From the NCBI RefSeq assembly GCF_034047335.1, contig NZ_CP139137.1:3658001-3722000 (forward strand): a DNA stretch of 64,000 nt, in the 5' to 3' direction. Made by a program: the position numbers and the translations under genes. Shown one piece after another: positions 35,124 through 43,340 of this stretch. The notes beneath the pieces are model-generated. The model was not told the DNA's origin. It searched no databases and saw nothing but the letters and a program-made list of their open reading frames with translations. Position 1 is the first letter of the stretch, and each line of letters begins with the position of its first letter. Origin of the DNA: Chryseobacterium sp. JJR-5R (lineage in GTDB: Bacteria; Bacteroidota; Bacteroidia; Flavobacteriales; Weeksellaceae).

Positions 35124-35448
35124 GATATATAATTTAAAATTAAGTGATAAATATAATAAATTAATTCACATGTATAATGATATATTTAACGAATATTTTT
35201 ATGTAACATGTTTTTAATTAAAATGATATAAAAAATTCTTTCTCTTTTTTTCTGCAATAGGCTTATAAACGGCAGCTGATCTCCTTGAAAGACCCGCAGC
35301 AAGCTCTCCAAATAGTCTGCATTATCTCCTGAGCAGATCTGCACCGATAATAATTAACATTAACCAGAGACGATGACCAGCTGGGCAGATCTGCACTAGC
35401 GACAAATACCGTCACTTAATCCCTAGAGGAATCAACAGCGATATAATA
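35124..35448. repeat. Intergenic mosaic of short repeat remnants
   Basis: No gene in 325 bp. The palindrome GCAGATCTGC occurs twice (35333-35342 and 35385-35394), both times in CTG-GCAGATCTGCAC context. GCAAGCTCTCCAAATAGTCT resembles GGAGCTCTCTAAACAGTCT at 34054-34075, and TTAACATTAACC recurs at 33552-33563. These look like debris of the repeat family that surrounds the ssrA copies. Confidence 0.5.
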
Positions 35449-36567
35449 ATGGCCTATCACCTCTACGCCAGCCTTTTCGAATACTATCTTTTCCATCTGG
35501 AGCTCCTCTGCCTGGGCAGGCATTTCCTTAAAGAAACGCTGAACGAGCGATTCCTGAGACTGGAAGGTTTCCTGCCTGAAATCAGAACCCTGATGCTGAA
35601 AAAAACACGGACGGATTATTTTATCATTGATGCGCTCCTCAGTGCCAAAGAAGCGGATGCACAGGAAGAAGGCCTGCGCCTGAAGGCAGAGTTTAAGGAA
35701 GCCATTGCCGGGACAGCACAACAACTGCATCACCTCGTAAAAAGGACTTTCCGGGAAATGAAGAAAGCGGTGAAACATCCTGAGCCGCCTTTAAAGGTGA
35801 TGATTGAAAATAAAGAAGCCTTTCCTTACCAGCCCGTGATTGACCTCCTGACCCGCCATTTCCGTATTGAAGAGATTTACCTCTTTCATCAGGAAGAAGT
35901 GTATGCTGTCGGGCATAAAACCCGGGTCCTGTACCTTCTCCTGATCAGCAACACCATCGGTAACGGCCATCTTTTTAACATGATGCAGATGACGCAGCAG
36001 CAGACCGAAGGAAGGTTTACCATTGTTCCGGTTGCCCACTCCAAATCATGGATACAGGAGCATCTTTGGGAATCCCAGGCATTCTTCCGGAAAGTAATGG
36101 CTCCGGAAAATGCAGTCTATACCGCAGATTTCCCGTCCGTAATCCATTGGCATCCGGAAACAAACCTGTACACCGACATAGAGATTTACTGCCAGCATTG
36201 CACCGCACTATACGAACAATATAAAGTACTGCGCTCCCGGACAGGATCTGACTCCCATGAAGGGCTGGGATTGATGTTAAGCGGATTCTTTTACAGGGCC
36301 TGTGCTGTGTTCATTTATATGCGCCTTCGGTACCGCCCCAATGAAATTGATATCCGCATCCTGTGGAAACTGTGTGAATATGCCGATCCCAAGGTGAAAG
36401 ACCTGGGTTACCTCATCGGGAAGCTGCCGTTTGATTTCTTTGAGTTCCTGAACCCATCAAAAAACTTATATAAAAATGCGTTTTATCTTGATGAACAAAC
36501 CCTCTGTGTATTTGATGAACTGATAAAGGATTTTTTAATTCTGTTAAATGACCGGTCTGAAAATTAA
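35449..36567 (+). CDS. Unknown protein, possible degenerate nucleotidyltransferase plus HEPN-like domain
   Basis: 372 residues, no signal peptide or membrane helix. Residues about 1-110 are helical. Residues 125-235 (EEIYLFHQEEVYAVGHKTRVLYLLLI...ENAVY) have the layout seen in Bacteroidota proteins with a degraded nucleotidyltransferase-like fold. Residues about 265-365 form a helical domain with GLGLMLSGFFYRACAVFIYMRL, reminiscent of HEPN domains, although a clear R-x4-6-H motif is not evident. G+C and codon use return to core levels at this gene, so it marks the end of the accessory patch. I cannot assign a role. Confidence 0.5.
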   Translation: MAYHLYASLFEYYLFHLELLCLGRHFLKETLNERFLRLEGFLPEIRTLMLKKTRTDYFIIDALLSAKEADAQEEGLRLKAEFKEAIAGTAQQLHHLVKRTFREMKKAVKHPEPPLKVMIENKEAFPYQPVIDLLTRHFRIEEIYLFHQEEVYAVGHKTRVLYLLLISNTIGNGHLFNMMQMTQQQTEGRFTIVPVAHSKSWIQEHLWESQAFFRKVMAPENAVYTADFPSVIHWHPETNLYTDIEIYCQHCTALYEQYKVLRSRTGSDSHEGLGLMLSGFFYRACAVFIYMRLRYRPNEIDIRILWKLCEYADPKVKDLGYLIGKLPFDFFEFLNPSKNLYKNAFYLDEQTLCVFDELIKDFLILLNDRSEN

Positions 36568-36801
36568 TACAAACCTATCTGTTTACTTCATGTGTATGAT
36601 ATCTGTAATTTCTGCATTTTCAATGTCTCCTTCTCCATTCATTTGCTGTAGAACAATAAAAATAACCAATCTATATATCTCAGAACAGTTCATCTCAGCT
36701 TCTTATTAAATTACTCCCATTCAGTACCTTATACATACCTCATTATCAGTACGTGGCATAATGTTAGGGGATTATAAAGCCAACACCTAAAAAATTAAGT
36801 T

Positions 36802-37755
36802 ATGTTTTACCATTCACAAAATCTTATCAACCCGATTGTACCGGACGAACCGGATCCGTCAGCAGCCAATGCTTTACAGGAAGGCCTGGGCGGCCAGTTC
36901 GGGGAAATGCGTACGATGATGCAGTACCTTTTCCAGAGTTTTAATTTCCGCGGCAAGGCTACGCCGTACCTGGATCTGATCCAGGGCGTAGGTGTTGAGG
37001 AAATCTCCCACGTAGAGCTCATTACCAAAACCATTTCCCAGTTGCTGGACGGTTCGCCAAGGTATCAGGGAGACAAATACGAAGCACCCAGCAAAGGCGG
37101 AGGCGTTGCCCTGGAGATGGCCAAGGAACAGCAAAATCCGCATCATTACATTGTAGGTGCCCAATCTGCGCTGCCGGTAGACGCTGCCGGAAACCCGTGG
37201 AGCGGCAGTTATGTGCACAACCATGGGAACCTGGTTCTCGACCTGATGGACAACCTGGTGGTAGAAGCTACCGGAAGGATCCAGAAGTGCCGGATTTACC
37301 AGATGAGCAGCAATAAGACCCTGCGCGCCACAGTTGCCTTCCTTATTGTCCGGGACAAGGCTCACCAGGCTGCTTTTGCAAAAGCGCTGGAAACCCTCGG
37401 TATAGACTGGGCCAAAGCCCTGCCGGTGCCGAAATTCGATTCTTCACAGTTCCCGGAAGTAAAAAGATTACTTGATTTAGGCCTTCACAGGGAACAGTAC
37501 ACTTTCCGGATGGACGGATCCATGATGGAAAAGATTTTCAGCGGCCCTTCACCTTTTAATGACGGTACAGAGCTTACGACGCTTAAAGAGCCCCGTGAAT
37601 CTTACCCAATCCCACAGGCACCGGAACGTCCGGAAGAATTTGCTCCGGGTCTGGATGAAGAGATGCAGGCGTTAGCGGATGCGTTTACCGAGTTTAAGGA
37701 ATCGGGAGGAAAAGTAAAGAAAAGCGTTGCCGTTAAAGGCAGCAAAAAGAAATAA
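36802..37755 (+). CDS. Manganese catalase
   Basis: Breaks down hydrogen peroxide with a dinuclear manganese centre. 317 residues, four-helix core. The metal ligands fit the family spacing: E35, E67, H70, E155 and H188 (compare E35, E66, H69, E148 and H181 in the Lactobacillus enzyme). The C-terminus (about 285-317) ends in a Lys-rich tail. It stands alone, with a hairpin terminator after it. The 234 bp upstream hold no recognisable gene. Confidence 0.93.
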   Translation: MFYHSQNLINPIVPDEPDPSAANALQEGLGGQFGEMRTMMQYLFQSFNFRGKATPYLDLIQGVGVEEISHVELITKTISQLLDGSPRYQGDKYEAPSKGGGVALEMAKEQQNPHHYIVGAQSALPVDAAGNPWSGSYVHNHGNLVLDLMDNLVVEATGRIQKCRIYQMSSNKTLRATVAFLIVRDKAHQAAFAKALETLGIDWAKALPVPKFDSSQFPEVKRLLDLGLHREQYTFRMDGSMMEKIFSGPSPFNDGTELTTLKEPRESYPIPQAPERPEEFAPGLDEEMQALADAFTEFKESGGKVKKSVAVKGSKKK

Positions 37756-37812
37756 CCTTTTCCTTATTTATTCTGTTTAGTACGCATATTATGATTTAAT
37801 ATGTATATGATA

Positions 37813-37850
37813 AAAATGTCCATATAACCCATGTGTTTTATGGGCATTTT
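37813..37850 (+). terminator. Terminator after the Mn-catalase gene
   Basis: AAAATGTCCATA (37813-37824) / TATGGGCATTTT (37839-37850), a 12-bp stem with one G-T wobble and a 14-nt loop. From 37851 to 38235 there is no gene; TTACTTTG at 38197-38204 is one base off the -7 consensus and could serve the next gene. Confidence 0.6.
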
Positions 37851-38235
37851 ATGTACAGTTGTCAAGCGCGTGTAATAGCGATCACCCATATCAAACTGAG
37901 TTTCCGCTGATGTTAAAATTTGTCCTGGTTGAAGAATAAACAGGCTTGCCTTACAATCATTTTCCGGGATAAGTACGTTTTATGCCTTTCCTAATACATA
38001 ATTGAAGAAGATCACGGACCATATAATGATTAAAGGGATGAAAACCAAGTCAGCCTTATTGTATTTTCCCGGATAGTTCATATGATGCTATTTAGCAATA
38101 TCTTATAGTCCTTAATTTCTGAAGCCGTGCCTATCGTATTTATACCTAAGACCAGAATTGGTTATTTCTACGCTATGCCGGATCTCTTTTTCTGCGTTAC
38201 TTTGAATTACAAAATAACCCATAAAACCATATACC

Positions 38236-38670
38236 ATGGATCAGACAGACACCAACACAAACTCAAACTACAATGCAAATTCTTCGGGACAAATCCAATT
38301 AGGCGGCGGCGCCCAGTTCTGGGTGTATATTTCACCGCAAAACGAAACGGCCAAAATGATTACTCAATGGAGGGTAGCTTTTTCACAAGGAAACTGGAAA
38401 GACACGATCTCCAGTGAAAACCCGACTAAGCAGCTGCAGACCCCGAACCTTTCTGGTATCTTTGACATTAAAGTAGAACTGTTAAGCGGTTCTACCGGAA
38501 CATGGCGCGAGATCCCAGCTCAGCAGGGAAGCAAAAACCAGATTGGCTGCAACTCCAACTGTGCTTCCATGGTAGGTATTGTTGCAGACAGCACCAACCC
38601 TGCTCCGGGCGCTATCAACGCTCATTTCTGGACTACATGGGATGCATTCTGCAAGTCAGGTGCAGAGTAA
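38236..38670 (+). CDS. Hypothetical protein, Cys-containing
   Basis: 144 residues with no signal peptide. The N-terminus is Asn/Thr/Ser-rich (1-18), followed by a beta-rich body that starts GQIQLGGGAQFWVYISPQ and has W46-containing strands. Three Cys lie in the C-terminal half: two in IGCNSNCASM and one in DAFCKSGAE. I do not recognise a family; the composition resembles a soluble beta-sandwich. It is probably mono-cistronic, with a large inverted repeat 34 nt downstream. The ATG at 38236 is the only reasonable start. Confidence 0.65.
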   Translation: MDQTDTNTNSNYNANSSGQIQLGGGAQFWVYISPQNETAKMITQWRVAFSQGNWKDTISSENPTKQLQTPNLSGIFDIKVELLSGSTGTWREIPAQQGSKNQIGCNSNCASMVGIVADSTNPAPGAINAHFWTTWDAFCKSGAE

Positions 38671-38703
38671 TCTGAGGAACTGACTGAAAAGTTTCAACAA
38701 TGT

Positions 38704-38766
38704 ATTGCCGCGGTATTTGTACCAGCCAGCTTCATGCCTGTCTGCTCTGCAAAGTACCGCGGCAAT
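38704..38766 (+). terminator. 12-bp inverted repeat, possible terminator
   Basis: ATTGCCGCGGTA (38704-38715) / TACCGCGGCAAT (38755-38766), perfect arms around a 39-nt interior, then TGTTGTTT. The large loop is unusual for a terminator. It follows the hypothetical gene; no transposase is nearby. Nothing else is seen to 39030. Confidence 0.5.
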
Positions 38767-39030
38767 TGTTGTTTATAAAACCGCGCTTATTCTAAAATAT
38801 CCTTCAAATACTGTAAAAAGGTATATTTTACCGGAGTTTTACTGTAATTTAGATTTGCCTGATGTACATCCAAACTCATTTATTAAATCCTTTTTTCGTA
38901 ATTTTGTGTAGGTATTTGTACGAAATTAAAATCAAAGAATACAATTACATATTCAAAAATCAATAAATAATTGATTATTTTACAATTATTTATTGTTTTT
39001 CACTTTTTTATAACAACAAAACTGATTAAA

Positions 39031-39330
39031 ATGAAAATTTACCAAAAGATCCGGGAGTACAGCAAGGGAAAAGGAGAGACGATGAAAGAGATTGCAGATG
39101 CCTACGGCGTTACGCCTCAGGCCATACAGCTTTATTTTTCAGGGAAGAATGCCATACCACTTACTTTCCTTGCCTGGTATATTGAGAAGCATCCGGATAT
39201 CGACCTTTACGCCCTTTTCAGCAATGAACAACAAAGTATTGTTTCTGAACCCAAAGCTGAATATCAGACTAAATCTAAAAAGCAGGATGTTATCGATAAG
39301 ATTGTTTCCATTCTGGAAAAAGAATTATAA
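39031..39330 (+). CDS. XRE/CI-type helix-turn-helix protein
   Basis: 99 residues from the ATG at 39031, preferred over an upstream start because the extension is hydrophobic and A/T-rich without conservation. The HTH spans about residues 18-45: MKEIADAYGVTPQAIQLYFSG with the recognition helix PQAIQLYF, then a CI-repressor-like helix (FLAWYIEKHPDIDLYALF). The C-terminal tail is charged. A DNA-binding regulator of unknown target; it is not next to phage genes. Confidence 0.75.
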   Translation: MKIYQKIREYSKGKGETMKEIADAYGVTPQAIQLYFSGKNAIPLTFLAWYIEKHPDIDLYALFSNEQQSIVSEPKAEYQTKSKKQDVIDKIVSILEKEL

Positions 39331-39698
39331 GTCCGGAAAGCAATCTCGCCATTGGAGAAAGAGATGTAATCGAACGGTCCGGCAACAGTCAAATCCGGAA
39401 GAAATACAGCCATCTGCCAGTTTTCCGGCCCGTATGCCGTTCTTTCAAATTACAGCTTAAATTTCAGTCTGCCCGCAGAACCTTTGTTCTGATGCGACAA
39501 AGCGTGTCGTATTACAATAAATTTTTATAATTGAGGATGTAATGATCAACGTAAATTTTACATCATTTCATTTTACCATTATTTTTTATACGAAGCTCTT
39601 CTATTATCAGAGTGCACATTGAAGCTGGCAAAAAACAGAGCCGCTGGTCAGCTTATGGATAAAATAGTCCTGCTTTACAAATTTGACCCGGCAGGAAA
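39331..39698. other. Intergenic region, nothing firm
   Basis: 370 bp between convergent genes. A weak hairpin TGCGACA/TGTCGTA near 39492-39511 may end the XRE transcript. No other feature. Confidence 0.3.
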
Positions 39699-40217
39699 TC
39701 ACTGAGCCGATTCAGAACTTTTATTTTTACTCTTTACTGTCGGCGTTTTCTTTTTATTTTTCCCCTTTCTGAAATCCCACGGTGATACCGGCTGCCGATC
39801 TGCCCACAGGCCGAGCCTCTTTTCCCTGGCTTCATCCTGCAGCTTCTGCAGTTCCGTATTTTTTGATGCTTTAAAATACCACCATCCGAATCCTGCCCTC
39901 ACAATTTCCCTAGACAGATATTTACCGTTATCGTAAAAGACTCCGGCAACAGACCGCCCGTAACGGTCTTTTCCTACGCTGTAAAAGGTAACCGTTTTCC
40001 CGAAAACCTGTGAGCCGGTAAATGACTTTGCATTGTTCCCGAAAGCCTGGCTGTTTTCAGGACAGTCTACTTCCGCCAGCCTCAAAGTCTGATGTGTATT
40101 GCCGGCCAGCAGCACCACAACGGTATCCCCGTCTTTAATACTGATGACTTTTCCTTTGGTCTGTGAAAAAACTGAAGCGGAAATAAAAAACAAAGCAGCA
40201 GGGATAAACTTTTTCAT
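39699..40217 (-). CDS. Secreted thermonuclease (SNase) family protein
   Basis: Predicted calcium-dependent nuclease, 172 residues from the ATG at 40217; this start gives a clean signal peptide (MKKFIPAALFFISASVFSQ), while a start 27 nt upstream does not. Catalytic counterparts of staphylococcal nuclease are visible: the Arg and Glu in TLRLAEVDCPE and the Arg in KDRYGRSVAG. The metal-binding Asp is in IKDGDTV. The C-terminal 30 residues are Lys/Ser-rich. No partner genes. Confidence 0.88.
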   Translation of the reverse strand: MKKFIPAALFFISASVFSQTKGKVISIKDGDTVVVLLAGNTHQTLRLAEVDCPENSQAFGNNAKSFTGSQVFGKTVTFYSVGKDRYGRSVAGVFYDNGKYLSREIVRAGFGWWYFKASKNTELQKLQDEAREKRLGLWADRQPVSPWDFRKGKNKKKTPTVKSKNKSSESAQ

Positions 40218-40561
40218 TAAAATTCTAAGCAATAAATTAAGCATTAAACATCAAATCACATCAGGATAAACAGGCATCAGGCTTAAGAAATACAATTATT
40301 TTTAACTGAATCCTGTTTCTGGATGTGTGTCCCCTTTATCAACCCCGATAAACACCAAAGGTCTGTTAAAATTCCTTTCAGCGCAAATCTGTACACGGCA
40401 TCTTCATCTAACGTTATGCCAAGAATAAAAGTTATTTCAGACCCCGTAAAGCTGTACAATATAAACCGTTGAAAACTAAAACACTAAAGTATCCGCCAAT
40501 AAAATAAGTACCTATAGGCCACAAAAAAGACTAAAAAAATGTTTTATCGTAAAGAATTTTA

Positions 40562-40569
40562 TATATTTG
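40562..40569 (+). promoter_or_regulatory. -7 element of the acpP promoter
   Basis: TATATTTG, a full match, 32 nt before the acpP start. It would drive acpP-fabF-rnc and the genes after. The gap 40218-40561 has no other recognised feature. Confidence 0.7.
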
Positions 40570-40600
40570 CACCATCTAACAATTAAAAAAATAATTTACT

Positions 40601-40840
40601 ATGTCAGACATTGCATCAAGAGTAAAAGCTATCATCGCTGATAAGCTTGACGTTGAAGAAACTGAAGTGACTCCTGAAGCTAGCTTCACAAACGATTTGG
40701 GAGCAGATTCATTGGATACAGTTGAATTGATCATGGAATTTGAAAAAGAATTCAACATTCAAATCCCTGATGATCAGGCTGAAAAAATTACTACTGTAGG
40801 CCACGCTATCGCTTATATCGAAGAAGTAGTAAATAAATAA
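40601..40840 (+). CDS. acpP: Acyl carrier protein
   Basis: 79-residue acidic carrier of fatty acid synthesis. The phosphopantetheine attachment site is Ser37 in [10 protein letters not shown]. First gene of acpP-fabF-rnc, the usual order in Flavobacteriia; fabF follows after 33 nt. Confidence 0.98.
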   Translation: MSDIASRVKAIIADKLDVEETEVTPEASFTNDLGADSLDTVELIMEFEKEFNIQIPDDQAEKITTVGHAIAYIEEVVNK

Positions 40841-40873
40841 TATTCTTCAACAAAAGAAAATTAAAGAAAGTTT

Positions 40874-42118
40874 ATGGAATTGAAAAGAGTAGTTGTAACC
40901 GGTTTCGGAGCAATAACGCCGATTGGGAATAATGCAAAAGAATACTGGGAAAACCTTGTAAAAGGCGAGAGCGGTGCCGCTCCGATTACTCTTTTTGATG
41001 CCACAAACTTTAAAACAAAATTCGCCTGCGAAGTAAAGAATTTCGATCCGCTGCAGCATTTCGACAAGAAAGAAGCTAAGAAAATGGACAGAAATACACA
41101 GCTTGGCATGGTGGCTGCCAGAGAAGCAGTGGCACACTCAGGAATTATTGAAGACAGCGTAAACAAAGACAGGGTCGGCGTAATCTGGGGTTCAGGAATC
41201 GGAGGGCTGGAAACATTTGAAAATGAAGTCCTGGGATGGGCCAACACGGATATTCCGAGGTTCAACCCATTCTTTATCCCTAAAATGATTGCAGACATTA
41301 CTCCGGGACATATTTCTATCGAATATGGCTTCCATGGACCTAATTACACAACGGTTTCTGCCTGTGCGTCTTCTGCCAATGCCCTGATTGATGCCAAAAT
41401 GCTGATCCAGCTCGGAAAAGCAGACGTCATTGTATGCGGAGGCTCCGAAGCAGCCGTAACCGCAAGCGGTGTCGGCGGATTCAACGCCATGATGGCACTT
41501 TCTACAAGAAATGATGACCCTACGACAGCTTCAAGGCCATTTGACAAAGACAGAGACGGATTTGTACTGGGTGAAGGAGCAGGATGCATTATCCTTGAAG
41601 AGTATGAGCATGCGGTAAAACGTGGAGCAACAATTTATGCAGAATTAAAAGGCGGAGGCCTGAGTGCAGATGCACATCACATGACGGCACCTCATCCTGA
41701 AGGACTGGGCGCTTATCTGGTAATGAAGAACTGTCTGGAAGACGCAGGATTAACGGCTGATGAAGTAGACCATATCAACATGCATGGTACCTCTACTCCA
41801 TTAGGAGACATTGCAGAATCCAATGCCATTTCCAAATTACTCGGCGAGCATGCCTTCAACATCCAGATTAATTCTACGAAATCAATGACCGGCCACCTTC
41901 TGGGTGCTGCAGGGGTTATTGAAGCAATTGCTGTGTTAGGGACTATTATTCATGGTATCGTTCCTCCTACTATCAATCATTTTACCGATGATGAAAATAT
42001 CGACAGCAGACTGAACTTCACGTTCAACGAAGCTGCGAAAAAAGATGTAAAAGTAGCCATGAGCAATACTTTCGGGTTTGGCGGGCATAATGCCTGCGTT
42101 CTATTTACGAAAATCTAA
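40874..42118 (+). CDS. fabF: Beta-ketoacyl-ACP synthase II
   Basis: Condensing enzyme of fatty acid elongation, 414 residues. The Cys-His-His triad is C164 (SACASSANAL), H304 (MHGTSTPLGD) and H341 (KSMTGHLLGAAG); the C-terminal gatekeeper loop reads NTFGFGGHNA. It acts on acyl chains carried by the adjacent acpP product. Nine nt separate it from rnc. Confidence 0.98.
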   Translation: MELKRVVVTGFGAITPIGNNAKEYWENLVKGESGAAPITLFDATNFKTKFACEVKNFDPLQHFDKKEAKKMDRNTQLGMVAAREAVAHSGIIEDSVNKDRVGVIWGSGIGGLETFENEVLGWANTDIPRFNPFFIPKMIADITPGHISIEYGFHGPNYTTVSACASSANALIDAKMLIQLGKADVIVCGGSEAAVTASGVGGFNAMMALSTRNDDPTTASRPFDKDRDGFVLGEGAGCIILEEYEHAVKRGATIYAELKGGGLSADAHHMTAPHPEGLGAYLVMKNCLEDAGLTADEVDHINMHGTSTPLGDIAESNAISKLLGEHAFNIQINSTKSMTGHLLGAAGVIEAIAVLGTIIHGIVPPTINHFTDDENIDSRLNFTFNEAAKKDVKVAMSNTFGFGGHNACVLFTKI

Positions 42119-42127
42119 TTTTACTGA

Positions 42128-42889
42128 ATGGAGTTACAGAAATACTTTTCTAAATTCCTTCCCAAACAAAGAAAAATAAAATTATCGGAGAGAGATTATT
42201 TTCTCAGTACCAGGCTCAGCAGGATCCTTGGAACTGAGGTACAGAATATCGCGCTCTACCGTGAAGCTTTCTCTGTGAAAAGTTCTTCTAAAAATAAAGA
42301 CAGCAACTATGAGAGGCTGGAATTTTTAGGGGATTCTGTTTTGGGTACCGTTATTTCCTGCCATTTGTTTCATACCTATCCCCAGGCTAATGAAGGATAC
42401 CTGACACAAATGAAATCCAAGATTGTCAACAGGAAAAACCTCAATAAATTAGGAGAAGACCTGAAACTTACTGACCTGCTGCAAAAGCAGAATTCCGTGG
42501 CTTTAGGGGAAAATATCGCCGGAAATTTATTTGAGGCTTTAATCGGTGCGGTTTACCTGGACTTTCAGTACGATACCTGTAAAAGAATTATCCTGGAAAG
42601 GCTTCTGACGGCCACCGAGATCAATAAGCTCGAAAATAAAATTGTAAGCTATAAAGGACTCCTGCTTGAATGGAGCCAGAAGAAAAAGCTGAATATAAAG
42701 TACGAAACCTGTGAAGAGATACAGGTAAACAAATCAATCGTTTTCCGCTGCCATGTCTGGCTGGGCGAAGAGAAAATAGCCAACGCTACAGAAACTTCCA
42801 AAAAGAAAGCAGAAGAAAAATCGGCACAGAGGGCATTTTATATTTTAAACAAAAAAGAAAACATCCTTGGAAATCCAAAAACTTTATGA
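42128..42889 (+). CDS. rnc: Ribonuclease III
   Basis: Double-strand RNA endonuclease for rRNA and mRNA processing, 253 residues. The RNase III signature ERLEFLGDSVLG lies near residue 60-71, with the second acidic cluster in GENIAGNLFEALIGAVYLD; the C-terminal double-stranded RNA binding domain covers about 170-245 (KGLLLEWSQKKK...ATETSKKKAEEKSAQRAF). Its end overlaps the next gene by 23 nt. Confidence 0.97.
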   Translation: MELQKYFSKFLPKQRKIKLSERDYFLSTRLSRILGTEVQNIALYREAFSVKSSSKNKDSNYERLEFLGDSVLGTVISCHLFHTYPQANEGYLTQMKSKIVNRKNLNKLGEDLKLTDLLQKQNSVALGENIAGNLFEALIGAVYLDFQYDTCKRIILERLLTATEINKLENKIVSYKGLLLEWSQKKKLNIKYETCEEIQVNKSIVFRCHVWLGEEKIANATETSKKKAEEKSAQRAFYILNKKENILGNPKTL

Positions 42890-43340
42890 TCTTGATGATA
42901 TAGAATCTGATGATATTACCGTAGGACTGGTAAGATTGGCAAAACATATCCCCGACCATGAGTTTTTCTTCACTGTAAACCAAAAAAACGGCCTTCATTT
43001 TAAACGTATTGATGACCTCATCTTTGAGGGTTCCCATTATGATTATCACTTTTCAAGGTTTGAGGCTTACGATAAGTTTACAAAGACCTGTTTCACGTTC
43101 ATTTCCAACCGTTCTTTTGAAAGCAGGCAGAAACATACACATACAGAGCTCTTCTTACAGGAAGACAACATTAAATTTTTATTAAATAACCAGGTAGAAG
43201 TACAATATATTTTGTACAGTCCGGAACAGTTTACTGATTTTTCCGTAATTTTGCTACCTGAAAATCTTGTGTTTCCGATTCAAGATTATACATTAAGTTC
43301 TGAAGAAGAGCTTTATCAAATTATCCAGTATTATGAATAA
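42867..43340 (+). CDS. IPExxxVDY family protein, TTG start
   Basis: 157 residues, a Bacteroidota family of unknown function usually found between rnc and pyk; the N-terminus reads IQKLYDLDD. The frame has no internal Met at all and no ATG that fits, so TTG at 42867 (Leu codon inside the rnc end) is the probable start. It overlaps rnc by 23 nt and pyk by 8 nt, so all three are translationally coupled. The family's name motif is present only loosely (IPDHEFFF). Confidence 0.75.
   Translation: MEIQKLYDLDDIESDDITVGLVRLAKHIPDHEFFFTVNQKNGLHFKRIDDLIFEGSHYDYHFSRFEAYDKFTKTCFTFISNRSFESRQKHTHTELFLQEDNIKFLLNNQVEVQYILYSPEQFTDFSVILLPENLVFPIQDYTLSSEEELYQIIQYYE

Noticed and set aside
38704-38766. Insertion sequence ends
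   Set aside because: No transposase fits within the 39-nt interior and no target-site duplication is apparent.
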